From positions 248,001 to 312,000 of the forward strand of contig NZ_JAIMFO010000005.1 of assembly GCF_019795105.1 (NCBI RefSeq): a DNA stretch of 64,000 nt, in the 5' to 3' direction. Shown in pieces: positions 1-7,955 of this stretch. The notes beneath the pieces are model-generated. The model searched no databases. It was not told the origin of the DNA and saw nothing but the letters and a program-made list of their open reading frames with translations. The stretch comes from Collinsella ureilytica (GTDB lineage Bacteria > Actinomycetota > Coriobacteriia > Coriobacteriales > Coriobacteriaceae). Within the stretch, counting starts at the first letter, position 1. Each line of letters begins with the position of its first letter. The position numbers and the translations under genes were made by a program.

Positions 1-452
1 CCGTGGTAGCACTGAATAGCCTCATCAAGAATAGGCCAAACCTTCTCTGAGCGACGGCGCTCGGTAGAGCCCCAGGTGATGAGGAGGCGAAAGGCCGCTA
101 AGCGAAGCGGGGCAGATACCTCATCAAAAAGAGCCTCTTCCGCAGGTCCAAAGGCAGCGCCGATCTCTCGGGCATGGTCGGGCACCAAGATGGAACAGGC
201 GTCCAAAATTTCCCAGCGTGTTTGAGCCTCCGGCCGCTCAAGCGCATCAAGTAGCTGCGGGATATGATCAGCAAGCGCTGACGGCTCAGCTTCTGCAACG
301 AGGGCAACCAGATGCGCAGCGTTTTGACGACGACGGCGAGAACTACCAGAGAGCTCTTCGATCATCTCGGCAAAGGCAGCTTGATCGCTCAGAATGCGCT
401 CAAGATCTGCCCGCTCTTCATCGGTCAACTCGCGGTCAATACGTTCAGGCAT
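1..452 (-). CDS. HEAT-repeat-like protein, 3' end beyond window
   Basis: Reading on the minus strand from an ATG at 452 gives an open frame that runs off the left edge, about 150 residues visible. It starts MPERIDRELTDEERADL and is rich in Ala, Leu, Glu and Arg, with alternating amphipathic helices that resemble HEAT/armadillo-type repeats, for example around LLDALERPEAQTRWEILDA. There is no signal peptide and no membrane segment. A GAGAGGT ribosome binding site sits 7-8 bases upstream. The gene starts 5 bases after the stop of the preceding small membrane protein, so the two are probably co-transcribed. The function is unknown; a protein-interaction scaffold is a guess from the helical repeats. 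Confidence 0.6.
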   Translation of the reverse strand, partial: MPERIDRELTDEERADLERILSDQAAFAEMIEELSGSSRRRRQNAAHLVALVAEAEPSALADHIPQLLDALERPEAQTRWEILDACSILVPDHAREIGAAFGPAEEALFDEVSAPLRLAAFRLLITWGSTERRRSEKVWPILDEAIQCYH

Positions 453-457
453 GTGTC

Positions 458-898
458 CTACCTCTCGTTTTTCTTCTCACTATATTGGTTCTGGCTGTTC
501 GCAGACCCAGGGGCAACAGAGATTAAGGCTTGTGGAGCCGCGCCGGAGCGCTTGCGCTTGCGCCGTGCCTCTCCTCCACCACGCTGTGCAAGTTCGCGAT
601 GCGATCGGTTCACATTAAAGACCCGGTCGTGCACACGCCAAGGACCTGTAGTTTCTCCAAAGCCCATTTTGAGGCCGCCAATATAGCCACCAAGCAGGCC
701 AACGAGGGCATAGAGCAAAAGTGGCAGACCTGAGATCAGCACGCCAGCTAACACCGCGCAGCCAATGCCTACGGCATTCATCTTCCAATAATCGGCCTTA
801 GTAACTGATCGCTCACCTACTGAGGTTCCAATCGTAAACCCCAAAAAGAGAGCAAAAAGGAACAGGATGGCCGCCAAGATGAAGAAGGAAAGCTCCAC
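458..898 (-). CDS. Small membrane protein with basic C-terminus
   Basis: 146 residues from a GTG start whose G overlaps the TAG stop of the upstream oxidoreductase gene (TAGTG), which suggests translational coupling. Residues 1-25 form one hydrophobic segment (FFILAAILFLFALFLGF). Residues about 42-78 form one or two more (GIGCAVLAGVLISGLPLLLYALVGLLGGYIGG). The C-terminal 60 residues are hydrophilic and basic, including the run RRKRKRSG. I do not recognise a family. It may be a coriobacterial membrane protein that travels with its neighbours. The frame has no competing ORF of better quality on the other strand. Confidence 0.6.
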   Translation of the reverse strand: MELSFFILAAILFLFALFLGFTIGTSVGERSVTKADYWKMNAVGIGCAVLAGVLISGLPLLLYALVGLLGGYIGGLKMGFGETTGPWRVHDRVFNVNRSHRELAQRGGGEARRKRKRSGAAPQALISVAPGSANSQNQYSEKKNER

Positions 899-2070
899 TA
901 CGCCTCCGCGCCCTCATGCTTGTGGCAGCAACCCTCACCATGCTCGTGGGTGTGACCTTCACCGTGGGTGTGGCAGCAGCTCTCACCGTGCTCATGCTCG
1001 TGGTCGTGGCTACCATCATGACCATGGCAGCAACCCTCGCCATGCTCGTGGTCGTGGCTACCATCATGACCATGGCAGCAACCCTCGCCGTGCTCGTGAG
1101 CATGCTCGTGGTCGTGACCGCAGCCACAACCCTCGCTATCCTCGCTCATTGTATACTGCGACCAATCAAGCCCAGCAGCTACCGCATCGGCCTCCTCCTG
1201 ATACATAAGGGTCAGCGCTTGGGTACCCATCTCGCCACCACCGATGGTATCGAGCACGTCATACAGGCCAAAGGCAGTCTCGGCACCAGGCAAGACAATC
1301 TCTCGATCTTCAGCAAGCTGCAAGGCCAAGCCCAGATCCTTTAAGAAGTGCGTAACCTTAAAACCTGGACGATAATCCCCATCCAAGGCTGCTGGAGCCA
1401 AAGTTTCCATCACGCCTGAGCGGCCAGTACCGCTCACAATCAGCTCGCGCACACGCGCTAGGTCAAGACCAGACTGTTGAGCTAGAGACAGGGCATCTGC
1501 CATGCCTGTTAAGCAGCCCGCTAAGGCAACCTGATTGGAAAGCTTGGCAGTTTGGCCGGCACCCGGACCGCCAAAGCAGAAGATGTGCTTCCCAAACGTT
1601 TCCAAAAGCGAGCGAATCGGCTCAATATCGCGCTCAGTAGCGCCAACAATTAAGGTCAGGGTGCCATCAATTGCACCGCGCTCGCCACCAGTTACCGGGC
1701 AATCAAAGGCATACAGGCCAGAAACCTCAGCAGCCTCTGCAATATCCCGAGCAAGCTCAGGAGAGCTCGTGGTGAGATCTATAAGGGTTGCTCCACGCTT
1801 TGCCGCAGCAAGCAGCCCGTCGCTCGACAAATAAACTTCCTCAACATCGGTAGGATAGCCAAGCATGGTAAAGACAATATCCGCCTCACGAGCTGCGTCT
1901 GCGGGCGTATCTGCCCAAACTGCTCCGCGCTCAATGAGAGCTTCTGCTCGCTCGTTGCGCGTGCGCGTAAAAATCGTAAGCGGATAACCCGCATCCATAA
2001 TATGACCAGCAATGGGTGCACCCATAATCCCGGTTCCGATAAATGCAACTGCGGGTTTCTTTTCTGCCAT
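898..2070 (-). CDS. NAD(P)-dependent beta-hydroxyacid dehydrogenase with His/Cys-rich metal-binding tail
   Basis: 390 residues. The first ~300 match the 3-hydroxyisobutyrate dehydrogenase / tartronate semialdehyde reductase family, which oxidises or reduces beta-hydroxy acids with NAD(P). There is a Rossmann motif GTGIMGAPIAGHI near residue 12, the substrate motif DCPVTGGERGA, and the catalytic Lys in AKLSNQ near 180. The usual family length is about 290-300. From residue ~314 a 77-residue extension contains 23 His and 10 Cys, with four CCH clusters and many HDH/HEH units. Part of it is an exact 48-bp tandem duplication. Such tails bind Ni, Zn, Co or Cu in other proteins; which metal is bound here is unknown. 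Substrate specificity cannot be read from the sequence. RBS TAAGGAG precedes the ATG. Confidence 0.9.
   Translation of the reverse strand: MAEKKPAVAFIGTGIMGAPIAGHIMDAGYPLTIFTRTRNERAEALIERGAVWADTPADAAREADIVFTMLGYPTDVEEVYLSSDGLLAAAKRGATLIDLTTSSPELARDIAEAAEVSGLYAFDCPVTGGERGAIDGTLTLIVGATERDIEPIRSLLETFGKHIFCFGGPGAGQTAKLSNQVALAGCLTGMADALSLAQQSGLDLARVRELIVSGTGRSGVMETLAPAALDGDYRPGFKVTHFLKDLGLALQLAEDREIVLPGAETAFGLYDVLDTIGGGEMGTQALTLMYQEEADAVAAGLDWSQYTMSEDSEGCGCGHDHEHAHEHGEGCCHGHDGSHDHEHGEGCCHGHDGSHDHEHEHGESCCHTHGEGHTHEHGEGCCHKHEGAEA
993..1088. repeat. 48-bp tandem duplication inside the His/Cys tail
   Basis: Two adjacent identical 48-base copies (993-1040 and 1041-1088) encode a repeated 16-residue block of the type GEGCCHGHDGSHDHEH. 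The period is a multiple of three, so copy number can change without a frameshift and would lengthen or shorten the metal-binding tail. Confidence 0.9.
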
Positions 2071-2141
2071 ACTGCTCTCCTTACCCGAGCATCCGGATGA
2101 ACCGGAATACCATCAACGATCTACTACAGCTCACGGCGAGT

Positions 2142-3095
2142 CTATTCGCCACGAACGCGGCGAGCAATCCGGTCTGAAAGCGACATCTTTTCGCCACGGT
2201 TTTGACCCCAAAAGATGACTGCCACCATACCTGGCCCCACATGAGCACCAATGGTTGGTCCCACCGACCCGCGCAAAATGGTCAGACTCTTGCAGCCCTC
2301 CTCTTTGCGGATTGCCGCCTCTACCCAATCTGCGTCCTTCTCAGCATCAGAAGAAACAATAGTGATGGGAAGCGCAGAATCAGGAACCCAGTTCTCCTTA
2401 AAGCCTTTTACGAGGGATCGAAGCGCCTTTTTGCGGCCACGATTTACGCCCGTCAAGCTCAACGCACCCGAAAGGTCAAAGGAAAGTGAAGGCTTAATAT
2501 CAAGCTTGCTTGAAAGCTGGGCTGCTGCCGGTGGAATTCTGCCACCCGCAGCAAGCGCATCGAGGTTATCGAGGGTGAAAAACCCGTGGACGTAGGATTT
2601 TGCCTCATGTGCCCATGCAGCAAGCTGTGAGGCCGTAAGGCCGGCACGACGCTGGCGAACCGCCTCAAGCGCCAAGAGCTCAGCAGCTGCTGAGGGCAGG
2701 GCGTTATCTACCACATGAAGCTCAAACTCAGGATAGTTCTTCAAAACCTCAGCAGCAGCTTTACAGGCGTAGTCATAGCTGGAAGAAAGAGCGCTCGTAA
2801 AGCAGAGGTAGACCGTCGGTGTGCCCTCTTCTGCACAAGCCGTAAAAAACTCAAGATAGTGGCCAAGCGGAATTGCCGCCGTAGAAGCACGAGCACCTGA
2901 GCGCAGGCGATCGTAAAACTCCTTGGGCGTCATGCTCTTCCAGATATCATCTAGATGCTCGGTGCCATCCACAATATAGGGGAAGGCTAAAATATCAACA
3001 TCAAGCGTTGCGGCGATCTCTGGTGTGAAATCAGCGCAGGTATCTACCACAATACGACAGTTACCCTTTACCGGGCCAGGTTGCTCTGTGATCAT
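2142..3095 (-). CDS. DegV family fatty-acid-binding protein
   Basis: 317 residues. DegV/FakB proteins are cytosolic two-domain proteins that bind a fatty acid and, in Firmicutes, present it to FakA kinase. The N-terminal nucleotide-like domain begins CRIVVDTCADFTPEIAATLDVDILAFPY. The hallmark pair is present: STAAIPLGHYLEFF near residue 75 and the C-terminal GSVGPTIGAHVGPGMVAVIFWG. Length is slightly above the usual 280-290. I chose the ATG at 3095 because GAAAGG lies 5 bases upstream of it, while the in-frame GTG at 3101 would overlap that ribosome binding site. The gene lies between the hibernation factor and the dehydrogenase on the same strand. Confidence 0.88.
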   Translation of the reverse strand: MITEQPGPVKGNCRIVVDTCADFTPEIAATLDVDILAFPYIVDGTEHLDDIWKSMTPKEFYDRLRSGARASTAAIPLGHYLEFFTACAEEGTPTVYLCFTSALSSSYDYACKAAAEVLKNYPEFELHVVDNALPSAAAELLALEAVRQRRAGLTASQLAAWAHEAKSYVHGFFTLDNLDALAAGGRIPPAAAQLSSKLDIKPSLSFDLSGALSLTGVNRGRKKALRSLVKGFKENWVPDSALPITIVSSDAEKDADWVEAAIRKEEGCKSLTILRGSVGPTIGAHVGPGMVAVIFWGQNRGEKMSLSDRIARRVRGE

Positions 3096-3169
3096 GCCCA
3101 CCTTTCGGTCGCCGGGAATGGCGGCCGCCAGATTGACGGCCGCTCTCCTATCAAATCTTCCCTGCTATC

Positions 3170-3757
3170 TTACTCGTCAAGTGTTTCAATCTTGGGCTTG
3201 ATAATGCCGTATCCACCATTCTTCCGGTGATACACCACGTTAATAAGACCTGTCGTTGCATCTTCAAAGACATAAAAATCATGTCCCAAAAGATCGATCT
3301 GCACTAATGCCTGCTCCTCAGTCATGGGAGTGATCTCGATGACCTTCTCACGAACCAGCAGGTCATCCTCCTCATCGGCAGGAATAAGCAGGTCTGCGAG
3401 ATCCTCTACGCGCTCATAGGGCAAGACCTCGGCAGCAGATGCGCCACCATGGCGGTTATCGACCACCCGCGTCTTGTATTTGCGCAACTGACGCGTAACC
3501 TTATCTGCCGCAGCATCAATAGCGGCATACATATCAGATCCATGCTCTGCCACGCGAATTACCGTGCCGCGCACGCGCACCGTTACCTCCACAATGGCAG
3601 GCTCAGGATTTGAAGGATTTTTCTCATAGCGCAAAACGACATCGACGGTCATAGGCGCGATATCAAATACCTTGCAGGCTTCTCCGACCTTCTCATGCAC
3701 ATGTGTACGCAAGGCATCGGTCACCGTGGTCTTACGGCCGGAAACCTTGATATCCAT
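3170..3757 (-). CDS. hpf: Ribosome hibernation promoting factor, long form
   Basis: 195 residues starting MDIKVSGRKTTVTDALRTHV. The protein binds the 30S decoding region and drives formation of inactive 100S ribosomes in stationary phase. The N-terminal S30AE/RaiA domain covers residues 1-100, followed by a linker. The C-terminal dimerisation domain (EKVIEITPMTEEQALVQIDLLGHDFYVFEDATTG) ends near KPKIETLDE. Having both domains marks the long HPF typical of Gram-positives. A 38-residue upstream extension of the frame was rejected: GGAG sits 5 bases before the ATG at 3757 and the family begins there. Confidence 0.95.
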   Translation of the reverse strand: MDIKVSGRKTTVTDALRTHVHEKVGEACKVFDIAPMTVDVVLRYEKNPSNPEPAIVEVTVRVRGTVIRVAEHGSDMYAAIDAAADKVTRQLRKYKTRVVDNRHGGASAAEVLPYERVEDLADLLIPADEEDDLLVREKVIEITPMTEEQALVQIDLLGHDFYVFEDATTGLINVVYHRKNGGYGIIKPKIETLDE

Positions 3758-3899
3758 GCTCACTCCAATCCTTCCGGGTACAGATTCCAGGCCAAGAGCC
3801 TGATATGACGTTTGTACCCAGAATCGGGAAAAATGTGCGATAGAAGATCCAACTTCAACCCACCGCCGCAATTGGGCACGGCCAAAATGGACGAGCTAT

Positions 3900-4030
3900 G
3901 AATTACGTTCTCAGGAAGTACGCGGCCAAGGCATCTGTCTCAAACCATTGGTGCGCACGGCATGCCCACCTGCTTCCCTAAGCATTACGTGGCCAAGGCA
4001 TGTGTCTCAAACGCATGCAGACAAGCGGAG
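3900..4030. repeat. Degenerate direct repeat in the gap upstream of hpf
   Basis: The gap between hpf and the lipoprotein gene holds two ~28-base near-identical stretches, with the shared core GGCCAAGGCAT followed by TGTCTCAAAC, at about 3919 and 3986. No coding frame with a ribosome binding site uses them. Confidence 0.5.
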
Positions 4031-5020
4031 CTAGCGCCCATCCTCATCATGGTCGCTGGCAGCGCTCCGGGTCGATGTGCCCTCACGGCTTGAGCTCTCG
4101 CGGTCAGGAGCGTTGAGGCTTTTTTGCCGCTCAGTCTCTGCCTTTCGCTCAGAGGTTGTACTAATGCCCGAGACCATCGTCCCTTCAAGCGTCTCAGGAA
4201 GATGCCCGTACCAGGCCACACGAATAGCATCCAGCACGCCGTTTGATGCGAGCGTGTCCATCGCATCGCTAATTTCTGAGATAAGCTCGCGATTTTTAGC
4301 CTTCATGCGCACGCCATAGGTGGTTGCCTCGTCAATTGTGCACACGAATTTGAGACCGGTGTGCATCCGTGCTAAATAGGCTCCCGTCGTTACCGAGCAG
4401 GCGGCGTAATCAGCCTTGCCAGCAATGACTGCCTCCAAGCAGTCATTCACATTCGTGCAGCTTATTTCCTCAGCCTGAATGCCGCATTTTGAAAGCACAT
4501 CTTTAGAAGATGAGCCGGACTGCACAGCAATGCGCACACCATTCAGATCTTGCAGAGACAGGCTCTTTTGTTGCGCGCGATCAGACATAGCAAAAAGCGC
4601 CGGAGCATCCTCTAAATAGGTACCCACGATGGTGCCTTCTTCTAAGGCTCCTGCTACAGGAGCGCCTAAGAAAATATCCGGAGCACCCGGGTCTCCCACC
4701 GAACCGGGATCTGCACCAATCACAAAGGAGACCTTGAGGCCGAGCCTTCGAGCGAGAGCTCGAGCAACATCAACTGAATAACCGGTGAGCTTGCCATCTT
4801 TTGCGGTAAAGGCCTGCGGTGCACTATTTGAAGGCAGCCCCACCGTTAAAACGCCCTCAGTTTCTATGACCGGCGCTGTAAGCTTCACGCGCACATTGGG
4901 CTCGGGAACCTCGGCACGCGTAGGGGTAAGCAGCGAGCATCCACAGAGGGAACCGATCGCGAGCGTCGCACAAACCGCGACTGCAAATCGTGAAAACCTA
5001 TGCTCACCCAGATCTCTCAT
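4031..5020 (-). CDS. Amino-acid-type ABC transporter substrate-binding lipoprotein
   Basis: 329 residues. An N-terminal lipoprotein signal (RFSRFAVAVCATLAIGSLCGC) ends in the lipobox LCGC, so the protein should be tethered outside the membrane. The body follows periplasmic-binding-protein family 3, used for polar amino acids: GVLTVGLPSNSAPQAF, GKLTGYSVDVARALARRLGLKVSFV, LNGVRIAVQSGSSSKDVL and a late IRVAWYG. The last ~45 residues are Ser/Glu/Arg rich and hydrophilic. No permease or ATPase gene is adjacent, so it is an orphan receptor or pairs with a distant transporter. ATGs at 5020 and 5044 both have G-rich upstream tracts; I prefer 5020 because it gives the shorter signal peptide. Confidence 0.85.
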   Translation of the reverse strand: MRDLGEHRFSRFAVAVCATLAIGSLCGCSLLTPTRAEVPEPNVRVKLTAPVIETEGVLTVGLPSNSAPQAFTAKDGKLTGYSVDVARALARRLGLKVSFVIGADPGSVGDPGAPDIFLGAPVAGALEEGTIVGTYLEDAPALFAMSDRAQQKSLSLQDLNGVRIAVQSGSSSKDVLSKCGIQAEEISCTNVNDCLEAVIAGKADYAACSVTTGAYLARMHTGLKFVCTIDEATTYGVRMKAKNRELISEISDAMDTLASNGVLDAIRVAWYGHLPETLEGTMVSGISTTSERKAETERQKSLNAPDRESSSREGTSTRSAASDHDEDGR

Positions 5021-5372
5021 AACAACCCCCGTCTCACAGACCATGCCGTTCCCCCCAGCTGACCTGGTTTTTTACCCCACACTTGCGCACTGGAGCCTTT
5101 GCTCAACCGCCACAGCGGCATCACGACTAACCCGCTCGCCCGCAGAACACCCATTGCTCTGAATATGAACGGGCGGTGCGTCTAACTTCTAGGACGCGCC
5201 ATGATCGCTCCCGCGCGTACACGGGAACTTACGTGGGTCCTTTTGACCGCGTCTGCCCTGGACTGAGGCGAGAAAACCCCGCCCGCAACCACAGCCTGGA
5301 AGGAACGGAGCACAGTATAGCAGGTGAGCAGCAAGATTGTCCGAGGTCGAAGCTACAAGCTACAGGAGATCC
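5021..5372. other. Intergenic gap comF to lipoprotein gene
   Basis: About 350 bases without a credible gene. I see only short palindromic GC-rich stretches (for example around 5175-5200) without a U-tract. A G-rich tract near 5050 precedes an alternative lipoprotein start. Confidence 0.5.
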
Positions 5373-6086
5373 CTACCAAACGCGGGCAAGGGCGAGTCCA
5401 TCTACCCGGGAAGCTCCGGCAGCACATAAGGCTCCCGCCGTTGAGGCCATGGTGGCTCCCGTGGTAATCACATCATCAACCAGCAGAAGGTGAGCCCCAC
5501 AAAGATCGGCAACCACCTCATAGCGTTTTGAGTGCAATGCAAGCCGCTCTGATCGACCTAAGCGACGTTGATCGGTGCGACCGTGCTTTACGAGGGCATC
5601 GATGACCGGGCGACCAGAAAGCTCAGAAAGCGCTCGGGCAATCGCTTCCATGTGATCAAAGCCGCGCCGCCGGAAAGCCTGAGCCGTGGCTGGTACAAAG
5701 GTAAGAGCATCTGCAGCAGAGAGGATGCCGCCATAGCGCTCGCGTGCTGCCATCTCTGCATTGCTCGCAGTATCGAGCAGCAGAGCGGCACATGTCTTGG
5801 CGAGACGACGCTCACCAGCATCTTTATACGCACGAATGATACGTGGCAGCGGGTCATCAAATGCCGCCGTTGCAAGCACGCGCGAAAGCGAACCAAGCTG
5901 CCCATCGCACTCAGTACATAGCAGCGCTCCATACGGAGCACCACAGTGTATGCAGCATGTTTTAGGATCAATAAGCGCAAGTTTGTTTAAACAGTTCTGA
6001 CAAATGAGTGTGCCAGGTCTTTCACAACCAGCGCAGCGGGTGGGCGAGACCGTCTCAAACACAGCCTCAACAACCGCCCGCCACAT
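5373..6086 (-). CDS. comF: ComF family phosphoribosyltransferase-like protein
   Basis: 237 residues. ComF proteins are cytosolic and in naturally competent bacteria help DNA uptake; elsewhere the role is unclear. The N-terminal zinc-ribbon Cys pairs are present (CAGCERPGTLICQNC and CCIHCGAPYGALLCTEC). The C-terminal half carries the PRPP-binding motif LLLVDDVITTGAT near residue 208 and the preceding RRRGFDHMEAIARAL. Length is normal. It starts four bases after the PSP1 gene stop and is the last gene of the topA-tmk-holB-PSP1-comF run. No other competence gene is in view. Confidence 0.9.
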   Translation of the reverse strand: MWRAVVEAVFETVSPTRCAGCERPGTLICQNCLNKLALIDPKTCCIHCGAPYGALLCTECDGQLGSLSRVLATAAFDDPLPRIIRAYKDAGERRLAKTCAALLLDTASNAEMAARERYGGILSAADALTFVPATAQAFRRRGFDHMEAIARALSELSGRPVIDALVKHGRTDQRRLGRSERLALHSKRYEVVADLCGAHLLLVDDVITTGATMASTAGALCAAGASRVDGLALARVW

Positions 6087-6089
6087 AGC

Positions 6090-7955
6090 TTAGACCTCTC
6101 CTGGCTCACTGCCGCCCGGGCGCGGCTTGCGCGTACGACGGCGACGAACGCGACGCTCAGTCTCGCTCACCTGGGTATGGCTCGGTGTCGTTCCTTCTTC
6201 GCGATCGCGCTGCTGAGTCTCATGAGCAGAAGATCTCGAGGTGGCTGTACGGCTAGGGCGCTCACGGCGCACCTTTCGCGCAGATCGCTCTTGCGAATAC
6301 TCTTGAGCGGCTTGTCCCCCACCGTCTCCGGGACGTCTCCGAACAACCCGCACTTCACCCTCGGCCAGCTGATCTGCTACAGAAAGCGTCTCGGGCTTTG
6401 TAGATGCAGATCCTCGACGACGACGCGTTTGTGCCTTCCGACCTTGAGCAGATGAGCGCTCCTGCCCCTCAACAGAGGATGTATCTTGAGATGAGTCTGC
6501 GGCGTCGCGGGCAGCAGCACGGCGGAACGCCTCATCTCTATCTTGATCAGACATCCGGCGACGACGGCGACGGCTCGGCGCTCCTTCACGGCTTGCAGAA
6601 ACAGCACCACGTGCCGTCGGGGCAGATCCTCGCTCAGAAGAGGTAGCACTTCGCTCGCCTCTAGCACCTTGGGCTCCACGAGAAGCTACATCGTTCGATT
6701 GTTTCATACGCTGATCTTGAGCTGTTTCATCAACATCAGCAGGCACTGCTGATGTTCGGCGACGGCGAGGCTTTCTGCCAGCTTCCGCTCCTGCCTGATC
6801 GAAGCGGCGAACTGGGTCTGACGCACCCATCTGATTGCGACTACGCTTTCGCAAACCCTCGCGCTCGGGTACTTGCTCCTCATCCTCAGCCACACTGCGC
6901 CGACGACGCTGAGCTGAACCTGCCGATTCAGAGGGCAGATCCTCATCCTCGCCACGGCGACGTGCCTTGGGAGTGGGACCTGACATAGCAATACGGTCAG
7001 ACGAATCGAGGCTATCTCCCACGTCAACACCGTTTTTGCGATCGAGCTCTACCAGAGCAAGCTTAATCTCAGGAGACTCAATCCTGTCCATAATATCTCG
7101 GGTAACGCAATCCGGACGGCACCTACAGCCCTGAGCTTCAGCCTTCTTCTGACAACTTTCAGAGCAGCTCATATCCGCGAGGCTTACACGAAAAACCCGA
7201 CCGCCTTCCAGGCGCAAGATAAGCTGTTCACGCGGGGTATCGTACTCTTGTATACGCGCTTTTCCGAGCGGTGTATCAATGAGCGTCTTTTTCTTTGGCG
7301 CGCGGCTCTTAAAGTCTTTATACGCTTCAAACTCATAGCGTAAGCAGCACATAAGCCTGCCGCACATCCCAGAAATCTTGGCAGAGTTCAAAGGAAGATC
7401 CTGCTCTTTTGCCATGCGAATCGACACGGGCTCAAATTGGCCGCCAAAACGAGCACAACATAACTCCTGGCCACAGGTAGCGTAGCCACCCGAGAGCCTC
7501 GTCTCATCGCGCACGCCAATCTGGCGCATATCCACCCGGATATGAAAATGAGCAGAGAGATCCCGAACGAGCTGTCTAAAATCTACCCGCTCCTCCGCTG
7601 CAAAATAAAAGACGGCGCGCTCTCCTCCAAAGAGAAACTCCACACCCACGGGCTTCATATCCAGGTCATTTTTCTCGGTAATCTCACGAAACGCCGTCAT
7701 TGCATCTTCACCACGCTGAGCAAGCTCATCCGCTCGAACAAGATCGACGTCCTCAGCAATTCGTATGACCGGCTTTAAGGTTCCCACAATCTCTTCTGCA
7801 GAAACCTCAAACGGATCAGCAACAACCAGGCCAATCTCGGTACCGCGCTCAGTTTGACAAATGGCGTAATCAGCCTGAACAATATCCAACCCGCAAGGAG
7901 CAAACCACAGATCGCGCGAGGCGAAGGGGAATTTAACGGGTACGACTATGGGCAT
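6090..7955 (-). CDS. PSP1-domain protein (RicT/YaaT-like) with long disordered Arg-rich tail
   Basis: 621 residues against about 275 for B. subtilis YaaT/RicT, which joins the Ric complex acting on RNase Y and is encoded beside holB there too. Residues 1-270 hold the PSP1 region, with conserved Cys pairs in CGQELCC and CGRLMCC and the motif LPLNSAKISGMCGRLMCCLRYE. A Cys-rich CSESCQKK...CRCRPDC segment follows. Residues ~330-621 are low complexity, rich in Arg, Ser, Glu, Gln and Ala with repeated RRRR clusters, and are probably disordered and RNA-interacting (inference). The start overlaps the end of holB by 10 bases; AAAGGGG lies upstream of the ATG. Confidence 0.88.
   Translation of the reverse strand: MPIVVPVKFPFASRDLWFAPCGLDIVQADYAICQTERGTEIGLVVADPFEVSAEEIVGTLKPVIRIAEDVDLVRADELAQRGEDAMTAFREITEKNDLDMKPVGVEFLFGGERAVFYFAAEERVDFRQLVRDLSAHFHIRVDMRQIGVRDETRLSGGYATCGQELCCARFGGQFEPVSIRMAKEQDLPLNSAKISGMCGRLMCCLRYEFEAYKDFKSRAPKKKTLIDTPLGKARIQEYDTPREQLILRLEGGRVFRVSLADMSCSESCQKKAEAQGCRCRPDCVTRDIMDRIESPEIKLALVELDRKNGVDVGDSLDSSDRIAMSGPTPKARRRGEDEDLPSESAGSAQRRRRSVAEDEEQVPEREGLRKRSRNQMGASDPVRRFDQAGAEAGRKPRRRRTSAVPADVDETAQDQRMKQSNDVASRGAQGARGERSATSSERGSAPTARGAVSASREGAPSRRRRRRMSDQDRDEAFRRAAARDAADSSQDTSSVEGQERSSAQGRKAQTRRRRGSASTKPETLSVADQLAEGEVRVVRRRPGDGGGQAAQEYSQERSARKVRRERPSRTATSRSSAHETQQRDREEGTTPSHTQVSETERRVRRRRTRKPRPGGSEPGEV

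Noticed and set aside
916-1344. 142-codon hydrophobic ORF opposite the dehydrogenase tail
   Set aside because: Antisense shadow: His/Cys/Gly codons read backwards give Met/Val/Ala/Thr.
3110-3165. GCGGCC hairpin between hpf and degV as a terminator
   Set aside because: The stem is only about six pairs and has no U-tract on the coding strand.
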